NCBI GenBank assembly: GCA_019421345.1
Contig: JAHZFL010000039.1
Coordinates: 1-6,518, forward strand
From: Roseburia sp.
Lineage (GTDB): Bacteria > Bacillota > Clostridia > Lachnospirales > Lachnospiraceae
Reading direction: 5' to 3'
DNA: 6,518 nt
The notes under the pieces were generated by a model. That model saw only the letters and a list, made by a program, of their open reading frames with translations, searched no databases and was not told where the DNA came from. Numbering within the stretch: the stretch's first letter is position 1; the number at the start of each line of letters is the position of its first letter. The position numbers were made by a program, and so were the translations under genes. Positions 5,755 through 6,518 of this stretch are shown one piece after another.

Positions 5755-5973
5755 CTAGCACAATTGTTCATAAATAAATTGACATGCTTCCTCCTCTGAT
5801 GAGAATTTTTCATTTGTTGTTTTTACTCCTCTCTCGGAGAAATAAACCCTCCATTCATTATTTATAAATTCTAAACAAAAACGCTCATCTGTTCTTCCAT
5901 TTCCATCTAAATTATATAATATAGATGGTATCCCCATTTCTATTAACGCATATCTCAACTCATTTTTTTTCAT
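5755..5973 (-). CDS. Candidate immunity protein for the TNT-domain toxin
   Basis: This small soluble protein of 72 residues has no signal peptide or membrane segment. Visible features are LDGNGRTDERFCLEF and the segment WRVYFSERGVKTTNEKF, followed by a C-terminal helix SSEEEACQFIYEQL. Similar small proteins with the SERG...F.SEEEAC pattern are, as I recall, found beside TNT toxins, but I give no family name. The start at 5973 is chosen because AAGGAG lies 8 nt upstream and the codon overlaps the toxin stop as TGATG. The GTG at 5976 would add only one residue. The overlap and its position straight after the toxin argue that it neutralises the NAD-consuming activity in the producing cell. Its stop codon is directly followed by the ATG of the next fragment. 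Confidence 0.7.
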   Translation of the reverse strand: MKKNELRYALIEMGIPSILYNLDGNGRTDERFCLEFINNEWRVYFSERGVKTTNEKFSSEEEACQFIYEQLC

Positions 5974-6518
5974 CACTTTATCTCCTTCAAAAATTTATCT
6001 TTAATTAATTTATTCACTATTGATGGTAGTTCATATTGTATACCACCACCAGGCTGATCAAACGCTTCAGCAATTTGCGATATGGTAACATCATCTATTG
6101 GTTTTATAACTTCATACTTATGGTAGGCATTAGGATTTTCAACATAAGGCAAAGCTCTTTGTTCATATGGAACCCCTACTGGCGATGTATACCTTCCATA
6201 TGGATTGCCATATCTATCAATAATAGTCCCCACACCTAAGGTTTGTCCTTCTTGAATAGTGCCTGGAACTCTTCCTCCATTAGGTGCCCATGTATCCCAA
6301 TCAATATTCCCATTCTCATTTAAAAACTTACCATCACTAACTACTAATTCATCAGGCTTTAAAGCTGATCCCCCACCCTCTAAAGCCTCACTTCCAACTC
6401 CTCTTACACTTCTTCCCTCTTTCCATGCAAACCCCGCCGTAACCGCGGAAAATCCTGCTTCTTCGATCGCAACTCCCCAGTCGATCTCTCCGTCCTCATT
6501 CAGAAGCTTCTGCGTCAC
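5973..6518 (-). CDS. C-terminal part of a polymorphic toxin ending in a TNT-type NAD glycohydrolase domain (5' end outside the window)
   Basis: The frame is open to the right edge, so the N-terminal carrier is missing; the visible 181 residues are the tail. Residues 1 to about 40 (KLLNEDGEIDWGVAIEEAGF and a Gly/Ala-rich stretch) are encoded by G+C-richer DNA and look like the end of a carrier. From about residue 50 the DNA turns AT-rich. Residues 77-177 then match the TNT layout: WAPNGG, GTIIDRYGNPYGRYTSP (arginines 102 and 109), VPYEQRALP (Arg121), a YEVIKP strand, and AFDQPGGGIQYELP with Gln155 and Gln161. TNT domains hydrolyse NAD+ in target cells, as in the tuberculosis necrotizing toxin. 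The stop overlaps the start of the immunity gene. The delivery route is not visible, but the spike-protein fragments nearby suggest a contractile injection system or Rhs-like effector. Confidence 0.8.
   Translation of the reverse strand: MTQKLLNEDGEIDWGVAIEEAGFSAVTAGFAWKEGRSVRGVGSEALEGGGSALKPDELVVSDGKFLNENGNIDWDTWAPNGGRVPGTIQEGQTLGVGTIIDRYGNPYGRYTSPVGVPYEQRALPYVENPNAYHKYEVIKPIDDVTISQIAEAFDQPGGGIQYELPSIVNKLIKDKFLKEIK

Noticed and set aside
1..6518. CRISPR array or intact insertion sequence
   Set aside because: No regularly spaced repeats and no transposase frame on either strand.

Overview
The window looks like chromosomal DNA from a Clostridia-class Firmicute, most likely a gut Lachnospiraceae-type organism. 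The basis is the strong AAGGAGG-type ribosome binding sites, TTGNNN/TATAAT promoters, tRNA genes without an encoded CCA, moderate G+C coding regions between AT-rich spacers, and protein styles typical of that group. This is inference from style; no database search was possible.

The left two thirds (1-4248) are ordinary housekeeping DNA. On the minus strand are tRNA-Cys(GCA) and a membrane-anchored D-alanyl-D-alanine carboxypeptidase (low-molecular-weight PBP). Divergent from the latter, on the plus strand, is trmB (tRNA m7G46 methyltransferase). Next come a gene-free stretch (2464-2785) holding a dyad/repeat block and two terminators, then tRNA-Lys(CTT) on the minus strand. Divergent from that tRNA is pepT (tripeptide aminopeptidase). 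tRNA-Cys, tRNA-Lys, the carboxypeptidase and pepT each have a recognisable promoter or -10 element.

The right third (about 4270-6518) is accessory, all on the minus strand, and is best read from right to left. A polymorphic-toxin gene enters from beyond the window and ends in a TNT-type (NAD glycohydrolase) toxin tip. A small probable immunity gene overlaps it. A scrap of a VgrG/Pvc8-type contractile-injection spike gene abuts that immunity gene. An orphan EndoU ribonuclease tip follows, out of frame with the scrap and lacking a good start. Then come a second candidate immunity gene and a second, larger frameshifted VgrG/Pvc8 fragment. The VgrG scraps and the segment at the right edge are richer in G+C, while the toxin and immunity modules are strongly AT-rich, so the region looks mosaic. 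It resembles a toxin-tip cassette store behind a full-length effector, as described for CDI/Rhs orphan modules, here with spike-protein fragments as the carrier scars. The array stops at a 24-bp-arm palindrome just downstream of pepT.

The junctions in the toxin array are extremely tight: TGATG, then TAG directly followed by ATG, then TTGA, then a 2-nt gap. One transcript could therefore be translated by successive coupling even though the EndoU tip has no good ribosome binding site. The alternative is that the EndoU tip is silent until recombined behind an intact carrier. The sequence alone does not decide between these.
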